NCBI RefSeq assembly: GCF_003058085.1
Contig: NZ_QBUD01000002.1
Location: 1-64,000 of the forward strand
Length of the DNA stretch: 64,000 bases
Direction of reading: 5' to 3'
Source of the DNA: Yoonia sediminilitoris
GTDB taxonomy: Bacteria; Pseudomonadota; Alphaproteobacteria; Rhodobacterales; Rhodobacteraceae
Positions within the stretch are counted from its first letter, which is position 1, and the number at the start of each line of letters is the position of its first letter. A model generated the notes under the pieces. It did not search any database. It was given only the letters and a program-made list of their open reading frames with translations, and had not been told where the DNA came from. Shown here piece by piece: positions 17,365-25,464 of this stretch. The position numbers and the translations under genes are program-made.

Positions 17365-17871
17365 ATGCCAGAAGGATCGCAGCCACAGACGGGCCAAAGC
17401 CTGCTGTTTCTGACGGACGAACAGTTGCGAAAAGGGATTGAGGCGATGTTCTTTGCCTATCGCGGCTTTACTGCCGACCCGGACCGTATTCTGGCAGACA
17501 AGGGCTATGGCCGCGCCCACCACCGTGCCATCCATTTCATCCACCGCAATCAGGGCACCACGGTCAATAATCTGCTGTCCATTCTGGGTGTTACAAAGCA
17601 GTCGCTTAATCGTGTGTTGCGTACCTTGATCGAGGACGGTTTGGTGACGAACACGGTCGGCACGCAGGATAAACGCGAGCGGCATCTGTATCTAACCCCG
17701 GCCGGCACGGCATTGGAGCGCGAATTGTCGGACGCACAACGCGACCGGATGCGTAGCGCCTACAGGGCCGCAGGCCCCAACGCGGTTGCCGGGTTTCGAC
17801 AGGTGCTTGAGGCAATGATGGATGAAGAGACGCGCCAGCACTATGAGGCGATGAAGGATAAGACAGAATGA
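17365..17871 (+). CDS. petP: MarR-family regulator PetP
   Basis: PetP is the MarR-type partner of PetR, described in Rhodobacter capsulatus as needed for cytochrome bc1 and c2 expression. The 168-residue product has the MarR winged helix: LSILGVTKQSLNRVLRTLIEDGLVT (about 71-95) is the recognition region and TQDKRERHLYLTPAG (about 99-113) the wing. A GGGGAGG site lies 7 bases before ATG 17365. Its stop overlaps the petR start as ATGA, exactly the coupled petP-petR arrangement known in this family. The role in this organism is inferred from that synteny. Confidence 0.88.
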   Translation: MPEGSQPQTGQSLLFLTDEQLRKGIEAMFFAYRGFTADPDRILADKGYGRAHHRAIHFIHRNQGTTVNNLLSILGVTKQSLNRVLRTLIEDGLVTNTVGTQDKRERHLYLTPAGTALERELSDAQRDRMRSAYRAAGPNAVAGFRQVLEAMMDEETRQHYEAMKDKTE

Positions 17872-18569
17872 ATGCTGATGATGCCCACCTGTTGATTGTT
17901 GATGATGATGAACGCATTCGTGGTTTGCTCCAGAAGTTTTTGATGCGCTCGGGGTTTCTGGTCACCACCGCCCGTGACGCCGCCCATGCGCGACGGGTCC
18001 TGTCGGGGCTGGAATTTGACATGATCGTTCTGGACGTGATGATGCCCGGCGAGGATGGCATGACCCTTTGCCGCGACCTGCGCCAGACCATAATGACGCC
18101 AATTTTGCTGCTGACGGCCAAAGGCGATACCGATGACCGAATCACCGGCCTTGAGGCGGGCGCAGATGACTACCTGTCCAAGCCGTTTGAACCCAAAGAG
18201 CTTTTGCTGCGCATCAACGCGATTTTGCGCCGCGTGCCTGCGGCTGAACCGGCTGTTGTTATGCCAAAGGTGCTGAACCTTGGCCCGGTGCGTTATGACA
18301 TCGAGCGTGGAGAGATGTGGCAAGGCGACCAGTTGGTCCGGCTGACTGCAACGGAAAGTCAGTTGATGCGGATCTTTTCCAGTGTCCCCGGAGAGGCTGT
18401 CACCCGCAGCAAACTGGTCGAGGAACTGAGCCGTGCCGGTGCGCAAACACAAGAGCGCGCAGTCGATGTTCAGATCACGCGCCTGCGCCGCAAGATCGAA
18501 GCCGACCCCAAGCAACCTCGCTATTTGCAGACCGTGCGCGGTGCAGGCTATATGTTGGCCCCGGAGTAG
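17868..18569 (+). CDS. petR: OmpR-family response regulator PetR
   Basis: The 233-residue product has a receiver domain (about 8-120) with the acidic pocket DDD at 12-14, phospho-acceptor Asp56 in MIVLDVMMPGEDG and Lys in LLTAKGD, followed by an OmpR/PhoB winged helix (about 138-230) ending RYLQTVRGAGYML. No histidine kinase is encoded beside it, as in Rhodobacter capsulatus, where PetR is thought to act without an obvious partner. Translation is coupled to petP. Target genes (bc1, cytochrome c) are not in the window. Confidence 0.92.
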   Translation: MNADDAHLLIVDDDERIRGLLQKFLMRSGFLVTTARDAAHARRVLSGLEFDMIVLDVMMPGEDGMTLCRDLRQTIMTPILLLTAKGDTDDRITGLEAGADDYLSKPFEPKELLLRINAILRRVPAAEPAVVMPKVLNLGPVRYDIERGEMWQGDQLVRLTATESQLMRIFSSVPGEAVTRSKLVEELSRAGAQTQERAVDVQITRLRRKIEADPKQPRYLQTVRGAGYMLAPE

Positions 18570-18686
18570 CTGTGACCTCAAAGCCCTTGACCTGATTGAA
18601 CGCCCTGCGGGCGCACGCCATTTCGGTCATGTATTGCATCCTTTGGGCGAATGATGCTGTGCTGCGCCTGTTGTGGTGTATGCGAT

Positions 18687-18719
18687 GCCTCCGGCGGGGA
18701 TATTTGGGGCCACAAGAAA
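18687..18719 (+). repeat. Dispersed intergenic repeat, copy 3
   Basis: GCCTCCGGCGGGGATATTT followed by GGGGCCACAAGAA matches copies 4 and 5 in the CCTCCGGCGGGG-ATATTT part. It lies in the 184-bp gap between petR and the deacetylase-like gene. Confidence 0.7.
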
Positions 18720-18753
18720 CTGATGATTTTCGCAAGAGGGGTGGAATGACCAC

Positions 18754-19677
18754 ATGACAACAGCTTTGATTTCGCATGAGGATTGCCTGTCTCACGTGAC
18801 ACCGCCGGGCCATCCCGAGCAGGTCGCCCGTCTGGGTGCTGTACTGGATGCTTTGGAGGGCATGCCCCTCGTCCAGGTCAAGGCCCCGATGGTGGCGGAT
18901 GATGATCTGTTGCGCGCCCATCCGCAGGCTCATGTCGATGCGATGCGTGCGGCGTCTCCTTCTTCCGGTGTGCGGTCGCTGGATGCCGATACCCATATGT
19001 CGCCCGGATCACTGACCGCAGCTTACCGCGCCGCTGGCGCTGTGGTGCGTGCTGTCGATATGGTCATGGGCGGCGAAGTGGCCAATGCCTTTGCAGCCGT
19101 CCGTCCACCCGGTCACCACGCCGAACGCCAGACCGCCATGGGTTTTTGTTTCTTTGGCAGTGTCGCAGTTGGTGCCAAGCACGCCCTTGATCATCATGGA
19201 TTGGACCGCGTCGCGATCGTTGACTTTGATGTACACCACGGCAACGGCACGCAGGACTTGGTTGAGGATGATCCGCGCATCCTGTTTTGTTCGACCCATC
19301 AGTCCCCGCTTTATCCCGGTACCGGGGCTGCCCATGAAGTTGGTGTTGATAATGTGCTGAATGTGCCCCTGCCCGGCGGGACCGGGTCAAAGGGGTTTCG
19401 CGATGCGATGGAGCGCTTGGTCTTGCCCCGTATTGATGCGTTTTCTCCGCAACTTCTGATCATTTCGGCGGGATTCGATGCACATGCGGCTGATCCACTG
19501 GCGGGTATGGAATTGCAGACCGAAGATTTTGGCTGGGTGACGGAACGCTTGTGTGATCTCGCAGACAAACACTGTCAGGGCCGGGTGGTATCCAGCCTTG
19601 AAGGTGGTTATGACTTGGCCGCGCTGGGCGCGTCTGCCGCTGCCCATGTCAAAGTCCTGGAGGAGCGTGGCCGATGA
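18754..19677 (+). CDS. Histone-deacetylase-family amidohydrolase
   Basis: The 307-residue product belongs to the arginase/deacetylase superfamily that includes acetoin-utilisation (AcuC), acetylpolyamine and HDAC enzymes. Active-site elements are RPPGHHAERQTAMGFCFFG (about 116-134, tandem His), VDFDVHHGNGTQD (about 155-167, Zn ligands Asp and His) and SAGFDAHAADPLAGM (about 235-249, third Zn ligand). The substrate is not known; bacterial members deacetylate small amines or proteins. Its stop overlaps xseB as ATGA, so it is translated with the isoprenoid gene group downstream, an arrangement common in Rhodobacteraceae. Confidence 0.9.
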   Translation: MTTALISHEDCLSHVTPPGHPEQVARLGAVLDALEGMPLVQVKAPMVADDDLLRAHPQAHVDAMRAASPSSGVRSLDADTHMSPGSLTAAYRAAGAVVRAVDMVMGGEVANAFAAVRPPGHHAERQTAMGFCFFGSVAVGAKHALDHHGLDRVAIVDFDVHHGNGTQDLVEDDPRILFCSTHQSPLYPGTGAAHEVGVDNVLNVPLPGGTGSKGFRDAMERLVLPRIDAFSPQLLIISAGFDAHAADPLAGMELQTEDFGWVTERLCDLADKHCQGRVVSSLEGGYDLAALGASAAAHVKVLEERGR

Positions 19678-19907
19678 GCGATGTGAATGAGATGAGCTTT
19701 GAAGAAGCCATCAAGGAGTTGGAAACCGTTGTTGGCCAGCTTGAACGCGGCGATGTGGCGCTTGATGCCTCGATTGCGCTGTATGAGCGTGGCGCGGCGC
19801 TGAAGGCGCGGTGCGAGGCCAAGTTGAAAGAAGCCGAAGAGAAGGTCGCTAAGATTACACTGGGCGATGGTGGTGAACCAACTGGCACAGCCCCGCTTGA
19901 TGGCTGA
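19674..19907 (+). CDS. xseB: Exodeoxyribonuclease VII small subunit
   Basis: XseB forms the helical stalk of exonuclease VII, which degrades single-stranded DNA with XseA. The 77-residue product is the right length and contains the family core FEEAIKELETVVGQLERGDVAL (about 9-30) and LYERGAALKARCEAKLKEAEEKV. The start overlaps the previous stop (ATGA) and the end overlaps ispA. The xseB-ispA-dxs order is widely conserved in proteobacteria. xseA is not in the window. Confidence 0.94.
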   Translation: MSDVNEMSFEEAIKELETVVGQLERGDVALDASIALYERGAALKARCEAKLKEAEEKVAKITLGDGGEPTGTAPLDG

Positions 19908-20799
19908 ACTGCCCCGGATCACGGCGCTTGACCGTCGTCCCTTGTCCGATGCGCTGGCGCATGCGGGGCAGGTGACACAGGCGCGGATTGGCTTTGCCTT
20001 GTCGGGTCTTGATAGTCCCGTTGCGGCTGCAATGCATTATGCGGTGGCTGGCGGGAAATCTTTGCGTGCCTTTTTGGCGCTCGAATCAGCCCGCCTGCAT
20101 GACATCAATCCTGCTGCTGCCGTGGGTGCGGCTGCGGCAATCGAATGTTTGCATGCCTATTCGCTGGTGCATGATGACTTGCCCTGCATGGATGATGATG
20201 ATTTGCGCCGGGGACAGCCCACCGTGCATCGCAAGTGGGACGAGGCGACAGCGGTCCTGGCGGGGGATGCCTTGCAGGCGCTGGCCTTTGAATTGGTCTG
20301 TCAGGCCGAATGTTCGGCCCGCGCCCGGCTGAACCTTGCGATGACCCTGGCCAACGCATCCGGCGTGCGCGGCATGGTTGGCGGGCAGGCAGCGGATATC
20401 GCCGCGGAAACGGCAAATGCACCGCTGGGTCTGGATGACATCATTGCTTTGCAGGCCGGAAAGACAGGCGCGCTGATTTCATGGTCGGCCCTTGTTGGCG
20501 CGCGCATGGCCGAAGCCGAGCGCGGCCCTTTGTCGATTTATGGGCAAGCGCTGGGCCTTGCCTTTCAGATTGCCGATGATGTGCTGGATGAAACCGGTGA
20601 TGCCACCGTGGTCGGCAAGGCCGTTGGCAAGGACGCTGCCGCAGGCAAAGCCACCTTTGTTTCATTGCTGGGTCTGGATGGGGCGAAAAGCCGCGCAGGC
20701 GATCTGGTACAAGAGGCCTGCGATGCTTTATCGGTTTACGGCGGAAACGCAGATACGTTAAAGGACGCTGCCCGCTTTGTAATTGCGCGGACGCATTAG
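19900..20799 (+). CDS. ispA: Farnesyl/geranyl diphosphate synthase
   Basis: IspA condenses dimethylallyl and isopentenyl diphosphates into geranyl and farnesyl diphosphate in the cytoplasm. The product (299 residues from ATG 19900) has both aspartate-rich motifs: DDLPCMDDDD (first, FARM) and QIADDVLDETGD (second, SARM), plus GGKSLRAFLALE near the N-terminus. The DDxxxxDD spacing in the first motif is the short-chain bacterial type. An alternative start at 19867 would add 11 residues and lie deep in xseB; the start at 19900 gives the usual length and an 8-base overlap. It is cotranscribed with dxs 12 bases later. Confidence 0.93.
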   Translation: MAELPRITALDRRPLSDALAHAGQVTQARIGFALSGLDSPVAAAMHYAVAGGKSLRAFLALESARLHDINPAAAVGAAAAIECLHAYSLVHDDLPCMDDDDLRRGQPTVHRKWDEATAVLAGDALQALAFELVCQAECSARARLNLAMTLANASGVRGMVGGQAADIAAETANAPLGLDDIIALQAGKTGALISWSALVGARMAEAERGPLSIYGQALGLAFQIADDVLDETGDATVVGKAVGKDAAAGKATFVSLLGLDGAKSRAGDLVQEACDALSVYGGNADTLKDAARFVIARTH

Positions 20800-20811
20800 G
20801 AAAGGGTCGCC

Positions 20812-22728
20812 ATGTCAGACCAGCCACATACCCCGCTTCTTGATCGGGTCCATACGCCCGAGGACATGAAGGGCCTGTCAGACCGCGACTTGCGACAACT
20901 GGCCGATGAATTGCGCGCCGAAACAATATCGGCCGTATCGGTGACAGGTGGTCATCTGGGTGCCGGGTTGGGAGTGATCGAAATGACGGTCGCACTGCAT
21001 GCTGTTTTCGATGCCCCAAAGGACAAGATCATCTGGGATGTATCGCACCAGTGCTATCCCCACAAAATACTGACGGGTCGCCGCGACCGGATCAGAACAT
21101 TGCGCACCGAAGGGGGGCTCAGCGGTTTTACCAAACGGTCCGAAAGCCCCTATGATCCGTTCGGCGCCGCCCATTCCAGCACGTCGATCTCGGCCGGGCT
21201 TGGGTTTGCCGTGGCCCGCGACTTGGGCGGCGAAGGTGGCGACGCGATTGCTGTCATCGGCGACGGTGCCCTGTCTGCGGGCATGGCCTATGAGGCGATG
21301 AACAATGCGGGCCATCTTGGCAAACGGTTGATCGTGATCCTCAACGACAATGAAATGTCGATTGCGCCGCCCACAGGGGCGATGTCGTCATATCTCTCGC
21401 GCCTTTATGCCGAAGAACCGTTTCAGGAATTCAAGGCAGCGGCGAAGGGTGCGATGTCGCTGTTGCCCGAACCGTTCCGCGAAGGGGCCAAGCGCGCGAA
21501 GGATGTGCTCAAGCATATGACTGTCGGGGGCACCCTGTTCGAAGAACTTGGCTTTTCATATCTGGGCCCCATTGATGGCCACGACATGGAGCAGCTCTTG
21601 TCCGTCCTGCGCACCGTCAAGGCGCGCGCCGATGGGCCCATCCTGATTCATGCGATCACCAAAAAGGGTAAAGGCTATGCCCCCGCAGAGCGGGCCAGCG
21701 ACAAGGGCCATGCGACCGCCAAGTTCGACATGGTAACCGGAGAGCAGAAAAAGTCCCCCAGCAATGCGCCGTCCTATACATCTGTCTTTGCCGAAAGCCT
21801 GCTGAAACATGCGGCCAAAGACCCGAAGATTTGCGCAATTACCGCAGCCATGCCAGACGGAACAGGCCTGTCGAAATTCATGGAGCGTTACGCCAGCCGC
21901 TGCTTTGATGTCGGTATCGCCGAACAGCACGCGGTCACTTTCTCGGCTGGGCTTGCCGCTGGCGGAATGCGCCCGTTCTGCGCGCTTTATTCGACCTTCC
22001 TGCAACGTGGCTATGATCAGGTCGTGCATGACGTGGCAATCCAGCGGTTGCCGGTGCGTTTTGCGATTGATCGCGCCGGACTGGTTGGCGCCGACGGGGC
22101 GACCCACGCCGGGGCCTTTGACGTGGGGTTTCTGGCCAACTTGCCCGGCTTTGTTGTCATGGCCGCCGCGGACGAGGCGGAGTTAGTGCGCATGGTGGCA
22201 ACAGCTGCGGCGCATGACGAAGGTCCGATTGCTTTCCGCTTTCCGCGCGGCGAAGGGGTCGGCGTCGAAATTCCCGCTGACGCCGCGCCGTTGGAAATCG
22301 GCAAGGGCCGCATGATCAGGGAAGGGTCGCAAGTCGCGATCCTGTCGTTTGGCACCCGACTGCAAGAAGTGATGACCGCCTGCGAGACACTTGCTGCCAA
22401 GGGGATCAATCCTACCGTGGCCGATGCGCGCTTTGCCAAGCCGCTTGACCGTGACCTGATCCTGCAACTGGCTGCGGACCACGAGGCGCTGATCTGTGTC
22501 GAGGAAGGGGCCGTTGGTGGCTTCGGCTCCCATGTGGCGCAATTGCTGGCGGAAGAGGGCGTTTTTGATCACGGGTTGAAATATCGGTCGATGGTGCTGC
22601 CGGATATCTTTATTGACCAGGCGGGGCCAAAAGCGATGTACGATATCGCGGGCCTGAATGCCGAACATATCGAAGCCAAGTTGCTGGATGTGCTGGGCGT
22701 GGCCCGTCTTGGGTCAAAGACGGCTTAG
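20812..22728 (+). CDS. dxs: 1-deoxy-D-xylulose-5-phosphate synthase
   Basis: Dxs condenses pyruvate and glyceraldehyde-3-phosphate with thiamine diphosphate, the first step of the MEP isoprenoid pathway. The 638-residue product has [20 protein letters not shown] (about 44-63) in the pyrophosphate-binding region, [18 protein letters not shown] (about 147-164, Mg/ThDP motif GDG...N), and [20 protein letters not shown] (about 364-383) with the catalytic Glu. The C-terminal transketolase domain is complete. With ispA upstream this is a dedicated isoprenoid operon. The cofactor dependence is of interest because a thiamine-salvage locus at 44 kb is decayed. Confidence 0.97.
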   Translation: MSDQPHTPLLDRVHTPEDMKGLSDRDLRQLADELRAETISAVSVTGGHLGAGLGVIEMTVALHAVFDAPKDKIIWDVSHQCYPHKILTGRRDRIRTLRTEGGLSGFTKRSESPYDPFGAAHSSTSISAGLGFAVARDLGGEGGDAIAVIGDGALSAGMAYEAMNNAGHLGKRLIVILNDNEMSIAPPTGAMSSYLSRLYAEEPFQEFKAAAKGAMSLLPEPFREGAKRAKDVLKHMTVGGTLFEELGFSYLGPIDGHDMEQLLSVLRTVKARADGPILIHAITKKGKGYAPAERASDKGHATAKFDMVTGEQKKSPSNAPSYTSVFAESLLKHAAKDPKICAITAAMPDGTGLSKFMERYASRCFDVGIAEQHAVTFSAGLAAGGMRPFCALYSTFLQRGYDQVVHDVAIQRLPVRFAIDRAGLVGADGATHAGAFDVGFLANLPGFVVMAAADEAELVRMVATAAAHDEGPIAFRFPRGEGVGVEIPADAAPLEIGKGRMIREGSQVAILSFGTRLQEVMTACETLAAKGINPTVADARFAKPLDRDLILQLAADHEALICVEEGAVGGFGSHVAQLLAEEGVFDHGLKYRSMVLPDIFIDQAGPKAMYDIAGLNAEHIEAKLLDVLGVARLGSKTA

Positions 22729-22793
22729 GGTGTGATGCAACGATACTCTGACATTAGGGCAAAGGCTGGCATTGCCCAGAGGTACATTTTTCC

Positions 22794-23447
22794 ATGACAG
22801 CAGTGCCAATCTATCGCTGGATCGTGTTCCTTCTTGCGGGGGGATACTGCCTGCGGACCCTGTTCTTTGGCGACTGGAACGACAACATTGGCGGGCCGTT
22901 CCGCTTTCTGACGATCTGGGCGCTGTTCATGTCATTCTTTGCGGCAAGCCGGATGATGGCACTGCAAGAAGGACGATCCCTGCGCCGCTGGGACGGTTTC
23001 GTGTCGATGACGGCTGTGATCAACACGATGGTGGTGTTCCTGTACTGGCGGCTGTTCCTTGCGGACCCTTCGTCTGTAACCCGTGACGGGATGCTGGCGG
23101 CCTGGTGGTTAGAACTTTATTTGCATGGGTTGGGCCCCTTATTGCAAATCATCGACGCGCTTTTCATCCATCGCAGTTTTCGCAGGATAATGCCTGCAAT
23201 AGGCTGGGTCCTGGGTGTCATTCTGGTCTATGTAGCTTGGGCCGAACTGGTCGTGCAGCCTTCCAACACGGGCCCGGCGGGGACCGTTACCAGTGGATTG
23301 CCCTATCCATTCCTCAATGATCTCGAATTGGTGCCACGCATGATCTTCTATGGCACGAACATGGCGACCGGACTGGTCCTGCTCCTTGTTTTTGCAACGA
23401 TTTCCTGGGCAATCAGGCGTCGTCTTCCTGTGCCAGCAGTGCCCTGA
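22794..23447 (+). CDS. Integral membrane protein of unknown function
   Basis: The 217-residue product has about six hydrophobic segments (for example VFLLAGGYCLRTLFF, TAVINTMVVFLYWRLFLA, AIGWVLGVILVYVAWAELVV and MATGLVLLLVFATISWAI) and a basic C-terminal tail. No family is recognised. It begins 65 bases after dxs with no terminator between, so it may be read with it. Its last 35 bases overlap the end of the convergent epimerase gene. Confidence 0.75.
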   Translation: MTAVPIYRWIVFLLAGGYCLRTLFFGDWNDNIGGPFRFLTIWALFMSFFAASRMMALQEGRSLRRWDGFVSMTAVINTMVVFLYWRLFLADPSSVTRDGMLAAWWLELYLHGLGPLLQIIDALFIHRSFRRIMPAIGWVLGVILVYVAWAELVVQPSNTGPAGTVTSGLPYPFLNDLELVPRMIFYGTNMATGLVLLLVFATISWAIRRRLPVPAVP

Positions 23448-24273
23448 GCCCGCTTTTGTAGTCAGGGAACAAGAGGTCCACCCCGAGTTCGTCCTTGATC
23501 CGGTCATTGCGCACTTTCTTGCTTTCGGCATAGAAGCTGCGTGCCATTGGGGTCATATCAGCAGTTTCAAAATCCTCGGCCGCGGGCACAGGCAGTCCCA
23601 ACAGGTTTGCGGCATATGCAATCACATCTTCGGGCGGTGCGGGGTCATTGTCACAGACGTTATAGACTGCGCCGGGATTGGGCCGCGCGATAGAGGCCGC
23701 CAGAACCCGGGCGATATCTGCGACATGTGTGCGGCTGAAAATCTGGTTCGGTTTGATGATACGGCGCGCGGTGCCCGCCCTGACCTTGGCAAATGGGCCG
23801 CGTCCGGGTCCGTAAATCCCGGCAAGGCGGAAGATATGCAACGGCAGACCGGGAATTGCGCCCCATGCGGCCTCGGCATCGACACGGGCCATGCCGCGTT
23901 TGGTGCTGGGGGTCAAAGGGGTTTGTTCATCGACCCATTGGCCTTGGTGGTCGCCGTAAACCCCTGTTGTGGACAGATACCCAACCCAGGCGAATTGACC
24001 TGCGCGCTTTGAAATTTCGTCGTGCAGCGCAGCAAGGACCGGATCACCGGCGGCATCCGGCGCTGCGGAAATGAGCAGATGCGTCGCGGCATCCAGCGCC
24101 GGGATCATATCAGCGCCCGGCCAAATGCGCGGTTCGATGCCAGCATTCATCAGGCGCGGCGCGCGGTCTTCGGATCGGGTGGTCCCGATGATGCGCCAGT
24201 CCTGTGGCAACAGGATGCGCGACAGGGCGCGCGCGCTGTAGCCATGCCCAAAAGAAAGAAGTGTATTTGTCAT
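23413..24273 (-). CDS. NAD(P)-dependent epimerase/SDR, YeeZ-like
   Basis: The 286-residue product is an extended/atypical Rossmann protein: LLSFGHGYSARALSRIL (about 4-20) replaces the normal GxxGxxG with GHGYSA, as in the YeeZ group. YLSTTGVYGDHQGQWVDE (about 104-121) and FRLAGIYGPGRGP (about 148-160) are the catalytic-loop signatures. The substrate is unknown. I use ATG 24273 (MTNTLLSFGHG); the extension to 24315 is unlike relatives. The 3' end overlaps the preceding convergent membrane-protein gene by 35 bases. Confidence 0.85.
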   Translation of the reverse strand: MTNTLLSFGHGYSARALSRILLPQDWRIIGTTRSEDRAPRLMNAGIEPRIWPGADMIPALDAATHLLISAAPDAAGDPVLAALHDEISKRAGQFAWVGYLSTTGVYGDHQGQWVDEQTPLTPSTKRGMARVDAEAAWGAIPGLPLHIFRLAGIYGPGRGPFAKVRAGTARRIIKPNQIFSRTHVADIARVLAASIARPNPGAVYNVCDNDPAPPEDVIAYAANLLGLPVPAAEDFETADMTPMARSFYAESKKVRNDRIKDELGVDLLFPDYKSGLRALLAQEDDA

Positions 24274-24335
24274 GGCTTTCTGGTGCCGCAGCTTGCCGCA
24301 TAGTGCAAGGCCCAACAGTTTATTGATATGTCGGA

Positions 24336-24368
24336 GCCTCCGGCGGGGATATTTTTGGCCATAAGAAG
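24336..24368 (+). repeat. Dispersed intergenic repeat, copy 4
   Basis: GCCTCCGGCGGGGATATTTT followed by TGGCCATAAGAAG. It faces copy 5 in the opposite orientation about 115 bp away, making a large inverted pair. Confidence 0.75.
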
Positions 24369-24448
24369 CGATAAGGTTTTCTTAACCATCCTGCGTCAAG
24401 ATTTCATGGCGGCACAGGCGGGGACGCCGATGGCCGTGCCAGGAGAAG

Positions 24449-24478
24449 CCCCCTTTCATCCCAAACGGTGGAAGGGGG
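24449..24478. terminator. Hairpin between the paired repeats
   Basis: CCCCCTTTC (24449-24457) and GAAGGGGG (24471-24478) can pair, with a 13-base loop. It lies downstream of the minus-strand aldolase gene and between repeat copies 4 and 5. Confidence 0.4.
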
Positions 24479-24483
24479 TCAAT

Positions 24484-24515
24484 TTCTTATGGCCAAAAAT
24501 AACCCCGCCGGAGGC
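24484..24515 (-). repeat. Dispersed intergenic repeat, copy 5
   Basis: On the minus strand this reads GCCTCCGGCGGGGTTATTTT then TGGCCATAAGAA, with one extra T relative to copy 4. It ends 36 bases from the class II aldolase stop. Confidence 0.75.
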
Positions 24516-24551
24516 AAAAAATCAGTTTTGGCGATCGCGCTGACGGATGCC

Positions 24552-25292
24552 CTAATGTTTGTAGTTCGACCCCTCGTCATCAAGGATCGCTTTCAGCTCC
24601 GCCAGATAGCGCAGATCCATTTCTGGATAGCTTTCGATTTCCTGCGCGGTTTTTTCGGCAATATCATCGGGCAGGACACGCAGCGGCTGACCGGTTTGTA
24701 GCGCGCGGATATAGGTTTCACAGGCCCGTTCGAAATAATACAGACGGTTGAATGTCTCGGCGACGGTTTCACCGATGATCAGAACCCCATGGTTGCCCAT
24801 GATCATGACCTTTTGCTTGGGATCGCCGAATAGAGCGGCACAGCGTTCGCCCTCACTTTCAAATGCCAACCCGCCGTACCCGTCGTCAATCACGTATCGG
24901 TTGAAAAAAGTGCAGCAGGTCTGGTCGATGGGGGGCAGGTTACTGTCTTTCAGTGACGCAAGGACTGTCGCAAAAACCGAATGCACATGCATCGCGCAGC
25001 GCGCATGCGGTACATGCCGGTGAATACCGCCGTGCAGCCCCCACGCCGTGGGGTCAGGCGCGTTCGGCCCCGACAGGGTTTCCGGGTCGTTGGCGTCAAC
25101 CACGATCATGTCGCTGGCCTTAATCCGGCTGAAATGCATCTGGTTGGGGTTCATCAGAAAACGGGTGCCGTCGTCATTTATGGCAAGACTGAAATGGTTG
25201 GCGACCGCTTCGTGCATATTGAGCCGCGCCGTCCAGCGAAATGCTGCCGCAAGATCAACCCTTTCCTGCCAATTATCCATATTTGCACGCAT
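24552..25292 (-). CDS. Class II aldolase/adducin-family protein
   Basis: The 246-residue product belongs to the zinc-dependent family of fuculose- and ribulose-phosphate aldolases/epimerases and their uncharacterised relatives. CAMHVHSVFATVLASL holds two zinc-ligand histidines and MGNHGVLIIGETVAETFNRLYYFERACE is the C-terminal signature with the third. MHEAVANHFSLAINDDGTRFL is the phosphate-binding region, where the Asn-His pair suggests a non-phosphorylated or unusual substrate. The start at 25292 follows GGGGAA. The gene is separated from neighbours on both sides, so context gives no substrate. Confidence 0.85.
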   Translation of the reverse strand: MRANMDNWQERVDLAAAFRWTARLNMHEAVANHFSLAINDDGTRFLMNPNQMHFSRIKASDMIVVDANDPETLSGPNAPDPTAWGLHGGIHRHVPHARCAMHVHSVFATVLASLKDSNLPPIDQTCCTFFNRYVIDDGYGGLAFESEGERCAALFGDPKQKVMIMGNHGVLIIGETVAETFNRLYYFERACETYIRALQTGQPLRVLPDDIAEKTAQEIESYPEMDLRYLAELKAILDDEGSNYKH

Positions 25293-25464
25293 GTATTTCC
25301 CCTTTCACGTCCTGTTTTCAAATCGCATCAGACAGGAAACAGCCCACAAAACCAAGCGGGAAAGGGAACAGGAATGCCTGCCACTACTGTGACGTCACCG
25401 CTGTCAGGATTGCGTCTTTGCGTCCGGCGGCATCTATTGAGCTGGCCGATTGGGCAAATGACGA

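Noticed and set aside
17868-18569. Two-component operon with a histidine kinase
   Set aside because: No kinase gene on either side; the partner is a MarR protein, the petPR arrangement.
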